From NCBI RefSeq assembly GCF_014649655.1, contig NZ_BMTL01000008.1, positions 235,884 to 299,883 of the forward strand: a DNA stretch of 64,000 bases, read 5' to 3'. The position numbers and the translations under genes are program-made. This document shows, piece after piece, positions 1 through 7,925 of this stretch (its first letter is position 1; each line of letters begins with the position of its first letter). Origin of the DNA: Streptomyces humidus. GTDB taxonomy: Bacteria; Actinomycetota; Actinomycetes; Streptomycetales; Streptomycetaceae. The notes under the pieces are model-generated. The model was not told the origin of the DNA. It was given only the letters and a program-made list of their open reading frames with translations, and did not search any database.

Positions 1-333
1 CTCGCGGAGGCCGAGGCGATCAAGGCCCGGGCTGCCGCCCTCGCCGAGAACCAGGAGGCGGTCGTCGCCCAGCAACTCGCCGAGAACTGGCCGGAGATCG
101 TGCGGGCCGGCGCGTCCGCCTTCGGCAACGTCGACAACATGGTGCTGCTCAACGGCGCGGACGGGATGGCGGACGTGTTCGCCAAGGCGCTCACCATGGG
201 CGGGACGGGGCTCGGTCTGGCCCGTCAGCTGCTCGCGTCGATGAACCAGAACGGGCAGATGCCGAACGGGACTTCGCCCCTCGACGGGATCGCGAACCCG
301 GCGTCGCACAAGGTGCCGGTCGAGGAGGGGTGA
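1..333 (+). CDS. Flotillin family protein, C-terminal end (partial)
   Basis: Only the last 110 codons are present; the gene runs in from the left edge in frame 1 and stops at 331-333. The visible part starts with an Ala/Glu-rich helical stretch (LAEAEAIKARAAALAENQEA) followed by VVAQQLAENWPEIVRAGASA and a low-complexity tail ending VPVEEG. This coiled-coil-then-tail pattern is what the C-terminus of bacterial flotillins looks like. Flotillins are membrane-associated scaffolds (SPFH plus coiled coil) of functional membrane microdomains. The SPFH domain is outside the window, so the family call rests on the C-terminus only. Confidence 0.7.
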   Translation, partial: LAEAEAIKARAAALAENQEAVVAQQLAENWPEIVRAGASAFGNVDNMVLLNGADGMADVFAKALTMGGTGLGLARQLLASMNQNGQMPNGTSPLDGIANPASHKVPVEEG

Positions 334-412
334 CGCGGCGGCGCCGCAGGTGACACGGTCCTGAGGCCACGCCGGTGGAACAGGTCACGGGGACAGCCCT
401 TAGGGTGCCCCC

Positions 413-859
413 GTGACCGCGTTTACCGAAGCAGACGTCCCGGGCCGTTCGGGCCCCACCGCCACCGTCGAGGCCGACCCCCGCGAGGTCGGCCGGGTGC
501 GCACCGAGTACTCCCCCGCGCACGACGGCGACCCGGATCCCGGCGAGATCGTCTGGACCTGGGTCCCCTTCGAGGAGAACGACGGCCGGGGCAAGGACCG
601 TCCGGTGCTCGTCGTCGCCCGGGAGGCGGGCGGCACCTTCCTCGCGGTGCAGCTCTCCAGCAAGCGGCACGACGGCGACCGCGAGTGGGTGCCGATAGGC
701 AGCGGCCCGTGGGACCGGACGGGGCGGGACTCCTGGGTGGACGTCGACCGCGTCCTCAGGCTGCACGAGGACGGCATGCGCCGGGAGGCCTGCGCCCTGG
801 ACCGGATGCGGTTCAACCTGGTGCGGCACCGCCTCCACGAGCGCTACGGCTGGACCTGA
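413..859 (+). CDS. PemK/MazF-family growth-inhibitor-like protein
   Basis: 148 aa from a GTG start. After a 45-residue N-terminal extension comes PGEIVWTWVPFEENDGRGKD followed by RPVLVVARE, the hallmark beta-barrel entry of MazF/PemK/Kid proteins (normally GDIVWVxFxxxxGxEqxGxRPvlVv). A later strand LAVQLSSKRHD and the acidic/aromatic segment SWVDVDRVLRLH complete the fold. MazF toxins are mRNA interferases, but many solitary streptomycete versions like this have no adjacent antitoxin, and none is seen here: the neighbour at 844-1698 is a convergent macrodomain-like gene overlapping its last 16 bases. The family is supported; toxin activity is not shown. Confidence 0.7.
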   Translation: MTAFTEADVPGRSGPTATVEADPREVGRVRTEYSPAHDGDPDPGEIVWTWVPFEENDGRGKDRPVLVVAREAGGTFLAVQLSSKRHDGDREWVPIGSGPWDRTGRDSWVDVDRVLRLHEDGMRREACALDRMRFNLVRHRLHERYGWT

Positions 860-1698
860 GCTCCCACCCTGACCGGGGGGCCGCAGGGCTTCGCGAAAGC
901 CGCCTCGAAGGCTCCCGTCACCGAACGCCCCCGCGTCCTGTCCAGCACGCCGAACACCACGTGCTCGAAGGTCCCGCCGAAGCGTCCGCCCCGGTCGAGC
1001 AGCGCGCGGAACGCTTCCGCCACCTGCGCGGGATCGTTGCGGAACACCCCGCAGCCCCAGGCGCCCAGCACCAGGCGCCGGTAGCCGTGCGCGGCGGCGG
1101 TCTCCAGGACCCGTTCGGCTCGGACGGCCAGCGCGCGCGGCAGTTCGGGGGCGCGCTGCGGCGCCGTGCGCAGCACCACGCCCGCGTTCGGGGCGGCCGC
1201 CGCCAGAAAGCCGACACGGAACGGGTCGTCCAGCAGACGCCCGCGGTCGTCCCGGAAGACGGGCACGGCCGGTGAGTGGATGACGCGGTCCGTGTAGAAC
1301 GGGTCGCGGTGAGCCCGGTGGTGGTCGTAGAACCGCCGGGCCGTGATCAGGCAGGTGTACAGCGCGGAGGCCCGGCACAGGGCCTCCTCCTGCGCCTGGG
1401 CCCCGTTGAGGTAACCGCCTCCGGGATTGCGCGCGGAGGCGAAGTCGAGGACCGCCACGGGTGCGCCGACGAGACGTCGGGCGGCCTCCAGGCTGCTTTC
1501 ACCGGTGACCTCCACGCGGGTGTCCACGGGCGCGGCCGCCGGCACGTCGACCGGGTCCGGTCCCAGGATCCGGGTGCCCGCGCGAGCCGCCTCGACGGCC
1601 GCGGCGAGGGCCACCTCGCGCCCGTCGGGCGCGCGGTAGCGGCCGTCCGCGACGATCTTCTCCGTCTCCCGCGCGACACCGCGCAGCCGTGCGCTCAT
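844..1698 (-). CDS. TIGR02452 family macrodomain-like protein
   Basis: 284 aa. The longer open frame starts at 1779 but ATG at 1698 (MSARLRGVARETEKIVADG) is chosen because this is the usual N-terminus of the family. Recognisable blocks are VAVLDFASARNPGGGYLNGA, QEEALCRASALYTCL and LVLGAWGCGVFRNDP, which are the ribose-phosphate-binding loops of PARG-like (poly(ADP-ribose) glycohydrolase) macrodomains. Members such as the DNA-modification-associated DarG relatives hydrolyse or bind ADP-ribose, but the substrate of this bacterial subgroup is not established. It is divergent from egtA and overlaps the MazF-like gene tail-to-tail. Confidence 0.75.
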   Translation of the reverse strand: MSARLRGVARETEKIVADGRYRAPDGREVALAAAVEAARAGTRILGPDPVDVPAAAPVDTRVEVTGESSLEAARRLVGAPVAVLDFASARNPGGGYLNGAQAQEEALCRASALYTCLITARRFYDHHRAHRDPFYTDRVIHSPAVPVFRDDRGRLLDDPFRVGFLAAAAPNAGVVLRTAPQRAPELPRALAVRAERVLETAAAHGYRRLVLGAWGCGVFRNDPAQVAEAFRALLDRGGRFGGTFEHVVFGVLDRTRGRSVTGAFEAAFAKPCGPPVRVGAQVQP

Positions 1699-1896
1699 GG
1701 CGCCACCCCCGTGGACGCCATGAGCGTGCGACGCGCGGACGCTCGTGCCCCGCTCGCCCGGCTCGTCGTGCTCATGCACGCATCGTCAGCGATGCTGGAC
1801 AGCGTGTGCAACAGGATTTTCCGGTGCCGGGACCGTGTGACGCATACGCCGGGTGCGTCCGGGAAGCAGGTCGGGGGTGGCTGCGAGCGGTCGGGA

Positions 1897-1940
1897 AACC
1901 GGCAGTGAACCGGCAGGAATCGACACGGAAACGACACGGA
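1897..1940 (+). promoter_or_regulatory. Four tandem 11-nt direct repeats upstream of egtA
   Basis: Four contiguous units: AACCGGCAGTG, AACCGGCAGGA, ATCGACACGGA, AACGACACGGA. Units 1-2 and 3-4 differ by two bases each, and all four share the pattern A-W-C-S-G-R-C-A-S. An 11-nt period places every unit on the same DNA face, as in PhoP PHO boxes and other OmpR-class response-regulator arrays. The sequence itself is not a PHO box. Located 143-186 bases before the egtA start and about 200 bases before the divergent gene. Confidence 0.5.
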
Positions 1941-1967
1941 AGCCGAGATCCACGATACCGAAAGTCC

Positions 1968-1991
1968 CGATCTGCACCCTTGTGCGGATCG
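1968..1991 (+). promoter_or_regulatory. Hairpin in the egtA upstream region
   Basis: CGATCTGCAC and GTGCGGATCG form a 10-bp stem (one T.G pair) around a CCTT loop. No T-tract follows, and both flanking genes point away, so a protein-binding site or leader structure is more likely than a terminator. Confidence 0.4.
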
Positions 1992-2020
1992 GATCGAGGG
2001 TCTTGGGTGGAACGAGCCAT

Positions 2021-2052
2021 ACCGGTCCGGCCCGCACCGGGGTGGGACCGGT
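2021..2052 (+). promoter_or_regulatory. Inverted repeat just before the egtA RBS
   Basis: ACCGGTCC (2021-2028) is repeated inverted as GGACCGGT (2045-2052) with a 16-base spacer, ending about 17 bases before the AGGAGG of egtA. Could be a repressor site or a 5'-UTR stem. Confidence 0.4.
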
Positions 2053-2082
2053 GGCATGGTGGAATCTCAGGAGGATCCCGAC

Positions 2083-3384
2083 ATGTCCGACTCGGTCAGT
2101 GACTGTACCGACGAAGCGGAGCCCCGCACCGCCCTCACCGAAGCCGAGGTGGAGGCGCTGGTGAGGGGCATCTGTTTCAAGACCGGCCCGCCCCGCACCG
2201 TCGGGGTGGAACTGGAATGGCTCGTCCACGAGCTGCGCTCGCCGCACCTCCCCGTCCCGCCCGAACGACTCGAAACCGCTTACGCCGCACTGCGCGCCGT
2301 GCCGCTGAGTTCTCCGCTCACCGTCGAACCCGGCGGCCAGCTGGAGCTGAGCTCGCCGCCGGCCGCCTCCCTGACGGAGTGCGTGCGCACCGTCTCCGCC
2401 GATCTCGCCGCCGTCCGCACGGTCCTGGACGGGCACGGCCTCGCTCTCGCCGGCAGCGGCACGGATCCCTGGCGCACACCGCGCCGCTTCCTGCGCGAAC
2501 CCCGCTACGACGCCATGGAGGCCTGCCTCGACCGGACGGGCCCGGCGGGCCGCGCCATGATGTGCGCCTCGGCCTCCGTTCAGGTCTGCCTCGACGCCGG
2601 CTACGAGGAGCCCGGCCCGCTGGGACTCGGACGGCGCTGGTGGCTGTCGCACACACTGGGCGCGGTGCTGGTGGCGGCCTTCGCCAACTCCCCCCTGCTC
2701 GGCGGCGTCTCCACCGGCTGGCGCTCCACCCGGCAGCTGCTCTGGACGGAGATCGGCGCGGGCCGCGCGGGCGGGCCCGTCCTGGACGGCGATCCACGCG
2801 CCGCCTGGGCCCGGCACGTACTGGACTCCCCGGTGATGTGCGTACGGCGCGCGGACGGCCCGTGGCACGTGCCCGAGCGGCTCACCTTCCGGGAGTGGAC
2901 CCGGACGGGAGCCCCGACCCGGGAGGACCTCGACTACCACATCAGCACCCTGTTCCCGCCGGTCAGACCGCGCGGCCACCTGGAGCTGCGCATGATCGAC
3001 GCCCAGCCCGGCGACGACGGCTGGATCGTCCCGCTCGCGGTGACGACGGCCCTGTTCGAGGACCCGGAGGCCGCGGAGGCCGCCTACCGCGCGGTGAAGC
3101 CGCTCGCCGAGCGGGCCCGGCCGCTGCCCGCCCCGCACAATCCGCTGTGGACCGACGCCGCCCGCCACGGGCTGGCCGACCCCGAGCTGCACGAGACCGC
3201 CGTCACCTGTTTCGACACCGCCCTGCGGGCGCTGCCGCGCCTCGGCGCCGGTGACGACGTCGTGGCGGCCGTGGCGGACTACCTCGACCGCTACGTCAGC
3301 AGGGGCCGCACCCCGGCCGACGACCAGCTCGACCGCCTGCGCGGCGTCGACACCCACGCGAACGGGAAGGACCACCGCTCATGA
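2083..3384 (+). CDS. egtA: Ergothioneine biosynthesis glutamate-cysteine ligase EgtA
   Basis: 433 aa. EgtA makes gamma-glutamylcysteine from glutamate and cysteine with ATP, the sulfur donor for EgtB. The ATG at 2083 is chosen over the in-frame ATG at 2056 because a perfect AGGAGG lies 8-9 bases upstream and the protein then starts MSDSVSDCTDEAEPRT. GCS2-type motifs are visible: TVGVELEWLVHE near residue 45 (metal/ATP-binding glutamates), SSPLTVEPGGQLELSSPP and the central MMCASASVQVCLDAG. First gene of egtABCD, overlapping egtB by the ATGA at 3381-3384, so translation is probably coupled. In the absence of mycothiol genes nearby, ergothioneine is the only thiol pathway seen here. Confidence 0.93.
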   Translation: MSDSVSDCTDEAEPRTALTEAEVEALVRGICFKTGPPRTVGVELEWLVHELRSPHLPVPPERLETAYAALRAVPLSSPLTVEPGGQLELSSPPAASLTECVRTVSADLAAVRTVLDGHGLALAGSGTDPWRTPRRFLREPRYDAMEACLDRTGPAGRAMMCASASVQVCLDAGYEEPGPLGLGRRWWLSHTLGAVLVAAFANSPLLGGVSTGWRSTRQLLWTEIGAGRAGGPVLDGDPRAAWARHVLDSPVMCVRRADGPWHVPERLTFREWTRTGAPTREDLDYHISTLFPPVRPRGHLELRMIDAQPGDDGWIVPLAVTTALFEDPEAAEAAYRAVKPLAERARPLPAPHNPLWTDAARHGLADPELHETAVTCFDTALRALPRLGAGDDVVAAVADYLDRYVSRGRTPADDQLDRLRGVDTHANGKDHRS

Positions 3385-4733
3385 CCGAGCCCGCCCTGGA
3401 CACCGAGCCCGCGCCGAGCGCCGAGCCCGCTCCGGACGCGGACACCCTCCGCACCCGGGTGCTCGACTCGCTCACCACGGCCCGCGAACGCACCACGCTG
3501 CTGACGAGCTGCGTCGAGGACCCCGACCTCACCGCCCAGCACTCCCCGCTGATGTCGCCGCTGGTATGGGACCTCGCGCACATCGGCAACCAGGAAGAAC
3601 TGTGGCTGCTGCGCGCGGTGGCCGGCCGGGAGGCGATGCGCCCGGAGATCGACGGCCTCTACGACGCCTTCGAGCACTCGCGCGCCGAACGGCCCACACT
3701 GCCGCTGCTGCCGCCCGCCGAGGCCCGCCGGTACGCGGCCGAGGTACGCGGCCGGGTGCTGGACATGCTGGAGTCGGCCGACTTCCACGGCACCCGGCTG
3801 ACGGAGGCCGGCTTCGCGTTCGGGATGATCGCGCAGCACGAACAGCAGCACGACGAGACCATGCTGATCACCCATCAGCTCCGCACGGGCCCGCCCGCCC
3901 TGACCGCGCCCGACCCGGACCCGGCGCCGCTGTCCACCGGCCCGGCCGAAGTGCTCGTGCCCGGAGGCCCGTTCACGATGGGCGCCACCGGCGAGCCCTG
4001 GGCGCTGGACAACGAACTGCCCGCGCACCGGCGCGAGGTCGCGCCGTTCCGCATCGACACCACCCCGGTGACCAACGGCGCCTACCAGGCGTTCATCGAG
4101 GACGGCGGGTACGACCAGGAACGCTGGTGGACGAAGGAGGGCTGGGCGCACATCCGCGGACACGGCATCCACGCCCCGCTGTTCTGGCGGCGGGACGGCG
4201 GACAGTGGCTGCGCCGCCGCTTCGGGACCACCGAGGCCGTGCCGCCCGAGGAGCCGGTGGTGCACGTGTGCTGGTACGAGGCCGACGCCTACGCCCGCTG
4301 GGCCGGACGCCGGCTGCCCACCGAGGCCGAATGGGAGAAGGCGGCCCGCTTCGACCCCGCGACCGGCGGCTCGACGCGCTATCCGTGGGGCGACGCCGAT
4401 CCCGGACCCGAACACGCCAACCTGGGTCAGCGTCATCTGCGGCCGGCCCCCGCGGGCAGCTACCCGGCCGGTGAGTCGCCGCTCGGCGTACGGCAGTTGA
4501 TCGGGGACGTCTGGGAGTGGACGTCCAGCGACTTCCTTCCGTATCCCGGCTTCCGGGCGTTCCCGTACAAGGAGTACTCGGAGGTGTTCTTCGGCCCCGA
4601 GTACAAGGTGCTGCGCGGCGGTTCGTTCGCGGTGGACCCGGTGGCCTGCCGTGGCACCTTCCGCAACTGGGACTACCCGATCCGGCGGCAGATCTTCTCC
4701 GGCTTCCGCACCGCCCGCTCGGAGAGCGTCTGA
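3381..4733 (+). CDS. egtB: Hercynine oxygenase EgtB (sulfoxide synthase)
   Basis: 450 aa, normal length for EgtB. It is a non-haem iron enzyme that joins gamma-glutamylcysteine to hercynine to give the sulfoxide. The N-terminal DinB-like domain (about residues 25-175) carries the three-histidine iron site: the HIGN motif near residue 68 and HEQQHDE (H-x3-H-x-E). The C-terminal FGE/sulfatase-modifying domain starts at VLVPGGPFTMG and holds RLPTEAEWEKAAR, YPWGDADPGP and the closing VLRGGSFA. Starts with the ATG overlapping egtA and ends with TGATG shared with egtC. Confidence 0.95.
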   Translation: MTEPALDTEPAPSAEPAPDADTLRTRVLDSLTTARERTTLLTSCVEDPDLTAQHSPLMSPLVWDLAHIGNQEELWLLRAVAGREAMRPEIDGLYDAFEHSRAERPTLPLLPPAEARRYAAEVRGRVLDMLESADFHGTRLTEAGFAFGMIAQHEQQHDETMLITHQLRTGPPALTAPDPDPAPLSTGPAEVLVPGGPFTMGATGEPWALDNELPAHRREVAPFRIDTTPVTNGAYQAFIEDGGYDQERWWTKEGWAHIRGHGIHAPLFWRRDGGQWLRRRFGTTEAVPPEEPVVHVCWYEADAYARWAGRRLPTEAEWEKAARFDPATGGSTRYPWGDADPGPEHANLGQRHLRPAPAGSYPAGESPLGVRQLIGDVWEWTSSDFLPYPGFRAFPYKEYSEVFFGPEYKVLRGGSFAVDPVACRGTFRNWDYPIRRQIFSGFRTARSESV

Positions 4734-5524
4734 TGTGCCGCCACCTCGCCTTCCTGGGGCCGGAGGAGCCGTTGGGCCGCCTCCTGGTGGAGCCCCCGCA
4801 CGCCCTGTACCGCCAGTCGTGGGCGCCCCGGCGGCAGCGGTACGGGACGGTCAACGCCGACGGATTCGGGATCGGCTGGTACGCCGACGGCGACCCGGCG
4901 CCGGCACGCTACCGCAGGGCCGGACCGATCTGGGCCGACCTGTCCTTCGCCGACCTGGCGCGGGTGGTGCGCAGCCGGGCGCTGCTGGCCGCCGTACGCG
5001 ACGCCACCCTGGCCGGCGCCGACGCCGAGGCCGCCGCCGCGCCGTACGCGGCGGAGGGCCGGCTGTTCAGCCACAACGGGGCGGTGGCCGGCTGGCCGGG
5101 CTCGCTGGAGCCGCTCGCCGGCACGGTGCCCGCCTCCGCGCTGCTGTCGATGGAGGCCCGCAACGACTCCGCGTTCGTGTGGGCGCTCGTGCTGGCCCGG
5201 CTGCGCGCCGGGGACACCGGGGGCCAGGCCCTGGCGGACACGGTGCTGGAGGTCGCCGACGCGGCCCCCGGATCCCGCCTGAACCTGCTGCTCACCGACG
5301 GCGCCACCATCGCCGCGACCGCCTGGGGCGACACCCTGTGGTATCTGGCGGAGCCCGGTCTGAGCGCGGTCGTGGCCTCCGAACCGTACGACGACGACCC
5401 GCGCTGGCAGGAGGTCCCGGACCGCACCCTGCTCGTGGCGAGCCGCGCCGACGTCCTGCTCACCCCGCTCAAGGACCCGAGCCGGGACGCGGCATCCGCA
5501 CCACTCGAGGAGACCGGCACGTGA
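4733..5524 (+). CDS. egtC: gamma-Glutamyl-hercynylcysteine sulfoxide hydrolase EgtC
   Basis: 263 aa class-II glutamine amidotransferase-like (Ntn) hydrolase that removes the gamma-glutamyl group from the EgtB product. The catalytic nucleophile is Cys2 exposed after Met removal in MCRHLAFLG, which fixes the start at 4733 despite a longer open frame. Other Ntn features are VNADGFGIGWYA, the FSHNGAVAGWPG glutamate-binding region near residue 103, and NDSAFVWAL. It overlaps egtB by one base (TGATG) and egtD by four (GTGA). Confidence 0.94.
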   Translation: MCRHLAFLGPEEPLGRLLVEPPHALYRQSWAPRRQRYGTVNADGFGIGWYADGDPAPARYRRAGPIWADLSFADLARVVRSRALLAAVRDATLAGADAEAAAAPYAAEGRLFSHNGAVAGWPGSLEPLAGTVPASALLSMEARNDSAFVWALVLARLRAGDTGGQALADTVLEVADAAPGSRLNLLLTDGATIAATAWGDTLWYLAEPGLSAVVASEPYDDDPRWQEVPDRTLLVASRADVLLTPLKDPSRDAASAPLEETGT

Positions 5525-6483
5525 GCCCCTTCCAGATCACCCGCACCCTCCCCGAGGACGCCACGGACGCCGCCCTGCGCGACGACGTCCTGCGCGGCCT
5601 CACCCACACGCCCAAGACGCTTCCGCCCAAGTGGTTCTACGACGCGCACGGCAGCGAGCTGTTCGAGCGGATCACCGAACTGCCCGAGTACTACCCGACG
5701 CGCGCCGAGCGCGAGATCCTCGTGGACCGCTGCGGCGAGATCGCCGCGGCGGCCCGCGCCCGCACGCTCGTGGAACTCGGCTCGGGCTCCTCGGAGAAGA
5801 CCCGCCACCTCATCGACGCGCTCACCGGCCTGGACACCTACGTGCCCGTCGACGTCAGCGAGAGCGCGCTCACCCGGGCCGGACAGGCACTGATCGCCGA
5901 ACGGCCCGGGCTGAACGTGCACGCCCTGATCGCCGACTTCACGGCGGGGCTGACACTGCCCGACACCCCGGGGCCCCGGCTGCTCGCCTTCCTCGGGGGC
6001 ACGATCGGCAATCTGCTGCCGGCCGAGCGCGCGGTGTTCCTGGCCTCGGTCCGGGCGATGCTCGCGCCGGGCGACACGGTGCTGCTCGGCACCGACCTCG
6101 TCAAGGACGAGCGGGTGCTGGTCCCGGCGTACGACGACGCGGCCGGCGTGACCGCCGCCTTCAACAAGAACGTCCTGACCGTGGTCAACCGGGAACTCGG
6201 CGCCGACTTCGACGCCGGCGCCTTCGACCACGTGGCGCTCTGGAACCGGCACGACGAGTGGATCGAGATGCGGCTGCGCTCCCGCACCGCGCAGACCGTG
6301 AAGGTGCCCGCACTCGATCTGGCCGTCGACTTCGCGGCCGGCGAGGAACTGCGCACCGAGGTGTCGGCGAAGTTCCGGGAGGAGGGAGTGCGTGCGGAAC
6401 TGGCAGCCGCGGGGCTGGAGTTGACGCACTGGTGGACCGACCGTGCGGCGCGTTTCGCGCTGTCGTCGAGCACCGTGCGGTAG
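5521..6483 (+). CDS. egtD: L-histidine N-alpha-methyltransferase EgtD
   Basis: 320 aa from the GTG overlapping the egtC stop. EgtD trimethylates histidine to hercynine using S-adenosylmethionine, the first committed step of ergothioneine synthesis. Diagnostic segments are PKWFYDAHGSELFERITELP, YYPTRAEREIL, the SAM-binding LVELGSGSSEKTRHLIDAL, YVPVDVSESAL and FLGGTIGNLLPAER. The conserved C-terminal SAKF and THWWTDRAARFALSS are present, so the enzyme looks complete. Last gene of the operon, followed by a 12-bp hairpin. Confidence 0.95.
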   Translation: MSPFQITRTLPEDATDAALRDDVLRGLTHTPKTLPPKWFYDAHGSELFERITELPEYYPTRAEREILVDRCGEIAAAARARTLVELGSGSSEKTRHLIDALTGLDTYVPVDVSESALTRAGQALIAERPGLNVHALIADFTAGLTLPDTPGPRLLAFLGGTIGNLLPAERAVFLASVRAMLAPGDTVLLGTDLVKDERVLVPAYDDAAGVTAAFNKNVLTVVNRELGADFDAGAFDHVALWNRHDEWIEMRLRSRTAQTVKVPALDLAVDFAAGEELRTEVSAKFREEGVRAELAAAGLELTHWWTDRAARFALSSSTVR

Positions 6484-6931
6484 GCGGTGCCCGTCGGGCG
6501 GCCGTGAGACGGCTTGCCGGGCGGCCGCAGGTCGGGCGGCTGCACTCCGGCCGAATGCCGGACGCCGGCCGGTGGACGACCTCACGACGGCGGGGCGACG
6601 GCCTCGCGACGACCTCACGGCGGCCGCCTGACGGTCCGGTGTCCGCAGCCGGACCGTCAGCGCCTGTGCGATGCGGCGTATGAAGCGGCGGGCCCCGGCC
6701 GCCGCGGAGCCGGTGAGGACCTGCGTCATGCGGTCCTCGACCCGGCCTTCCGCCTCGACGGCGGCCCGCTCGGGCGGGCCGGGGGCCGCGCGACCCTGCG
6801 CGGCCCCCACCGCCGTCTGCTCCGTCGGTCCGACGTCTCGCGCTCCGCCGCGGCTTGGGGCACGGTGGAGTGACGCGTGACACACGTGACGACGCCGACG
6901 TGACGCCGTCACGGTCGAGAGGAGACCCCTG
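6484..6931. other. Intergenic stretch between egtD and dodecin
   Basis: 448 bases. Besides the hairpin it has a direct repeat containing CGACCTCACG (about 6577 and 6611). A minus-strand frame from about 6897 has GC-rich third positions and reads plausibly (VEDRMTQVLTGSAAAGARRF) but has no stop and continues antisense through egtD, so it is not called. The last 20 bases hold the dodecin RBS. Confidence 0.6.
6628..6660 (+). terminator. Terminator hairpin of the egt operon
   Basis: CTGACGGTCCGG (6628-6639) and CCGGACCGTCAG (6649-6660) form a perfect 12-bp stem with a 9-base loop, 145 bases after the egtD stop. No T-run follows, which is usual for streptomycete terminators. Confidence 0.65.
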
Positions 6932-7147
6932 ATGTCGAACCACACCTACCGGGTCACGGAGATCGTCGGCACCTCGCCGGACGGCGTCGACGCGGCCGTC
7001 CGCAACGGCCTCGCCCGGGCTTCGCGGACCTTGCGCAACCTGGACTGGTTCGAGGTCACCCAGGTGCGCGGCCAGCTCGAGAACGGCGACATCGCGCACT
7101 GGCAGGTGGGGCTGAAGGTCGGCTTCCGTCTCGACGAGGCGGACTGA
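6932..7147 (+). CDS. Dodecin family flavin-binding protein
   Basis: 71 aa, the standard dodecin length. Dodecins assemble as hollow dodecamers that store or buffer flavins (FMN/riboflavin). MSNHTYRVTEIVGTSPDGVD, ASRTLRNLDWFEVTQVRGQL and AHWQVGLKVGFRLDE give the single helix packed on a three-stranded sheet; the Trp in LDWFEV is the flavin-stacking residue. Start at 6932 is preceded by GAGGAG. Stands alone, convergent with the HAD gene. Confidence 0.93.
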   Translation: MSNHTYRVTEIVGTSPDGVDAAVRNGLARASRTLRNLDWFEVTQVRGQLENGDIAHWQVGLKVGFRLDEAD

Positions 7148-7152
7148 CGGCC

Positions 7153-7173
7153 CGCCGCTCTCACGGACGGCGG
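7153..7173. terminator. Weak hairpin between dodecin and HAD gene
   Basis: CGCCG-type arms (CCGCCG near 7152-7157 and CGGCGG near 7168-7173) with a 10-base loop in the 63-bp convergent gap. Short stem, so only a candidate for shared termination. Confidence 0.3.
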
Positions 7174-7210
7174 TCCACCGGACGCGGGGATCCGGCGCAC
7201 GGAGCGGGCC

Positions 7211-7702
7211 TCAGGTGCGGCCCTCCCCCTCCTGTGCCTGCCTCAGCGTGCCCGAAGGAACGGCCCAGCGGGCCCTGACCACGGTGAAACCGGCGCGTTC
7301 GGCGTCGTCGCACACCAGCTCGTCGTCGTCCACCAGGACGCGCACGTCGCGCTCGCGGGCGAGCCGGCGCAGGGTCTCCAGCTTGGTGCGGCGCGCGGGC
7401 CTGCGGTCGTCGTCGCGCCGCATGTGCAGGCGCTCCCCTGGCAGCCCCTGCGCGGCGAGCCAGGCCAGGGTGTCCCGCCGGCAGCGTTCGGGCCGGCCGG
7501 TGAGGTAGACGACCTCGCACTCCTCGGCGCTCGCCACGGCCAGCGCGACGCCCTCCGGGATCGGCGGGTCCTGCGGCGCGGCCGCGAAGAAGGCCTCCCA
7601 GTCGCGCGGCCTGCGCTCCAGGAACCGCTGCCGGTGGGCCGTGTCGGCAAGGGTGTTGTCCAGATCGAAGACGGCGAGAGGCCGTCTGCTGCTGTCGGTC
7701 AC
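7211..7702 (-). CDS. HAD-superfamily phosphatase (Pnk-3'-phosphatase-like)
   Basis: 163 aa. The N-terminal LAVFDLDNTLADTAHRQRFL contains the HAD nucleophile motif DxDxT (as DLDNT), VYLTGRPERCR supplies motif II (T), LETLRRL with upstream Lys the motif III basic residue, and VLVDDDELVCDDAERAG motif IV aspartates. Such single-domain proteins resemble the phosphatase half of polynucleotide kinase-phosphatases and class III acid phosphatases. Substrate cannot be told from sequence. Transcribed away from TerD, with a 223-bp upstream gap showing nothing notable. Confidence 0.75.
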   Translation of the reverse strand: MTDSSRRPLAVFDLDNTLADTAHRQRFLERRPRDWEAFFAAAPQDPPIPEGVALAVASAEECEVVYLTGRPERCRRDTLAWLAAQGLPGERLHMRRDDDRRPARRTKLETLRRLARERDVRVLVDDDELVCDDAERAGFTVVRARWAVPSGTLRQAQEGEGRT

Positions 7703-7925
7703 GACGCCACCCTAAGCAGGAAGCCGCCATCCGCCACCCGGCGCCCTCTCCCCCGTCCGGGCGTCGGTCTCCCCGCGGCCCGCGGGCCTTCCCGGACGGG
7801 ACAGACGCGCTCACCGCCGAGGCCGTGCGTTCGGCGACCCGGTCGGACCCCCGACGCCTCGGTGAACCGACGGCCCCTCCGGGAACGCACCGCGCACGCT
7901 CTCCGGCGGCGCTCGCGGACGGCCG

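Larger units (their letters stand above)
1699..2082. other. Divergent intergenic region upstream of egtA
   Basis: 384 bases without a credible gene. It carries, left to right, four tandem 11-nt repeats (1897-1940), a hairpin (1968-1991) and an inverted repeat (2021-2052), each listed separately, and then the egtA ribosome binding site AGGAGG at about 2069. Both the macrodomain-like gene (leftward) and the egt operon (rightward) must be transcribed from here. Confidence 0.8.

Noticed and set aside
413..859. Type II toxin-antitoxin pair
   Set aside because: Only the MazF-like half is present; the neighbour is convergent and macrodomain-like, with no small antitoxin ORF upstream.
191..1378. Long open frames antisense to the MazF-like and macrodomain genes
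   Set aside because: Amino-acid composition (Arg/Gly/Pro/Ala-rich) and no recognisable family; shadow frames of GC-rich genes, as for other long opposite-strand frames in this window.
6484..6897. Possible minus-strand gene in the egtD-dodecin gap with high GC3
   Set aside because: The frame has no stop and reads on through the antisense of egtD and egtC; no family resemblance and no isolated coding end.
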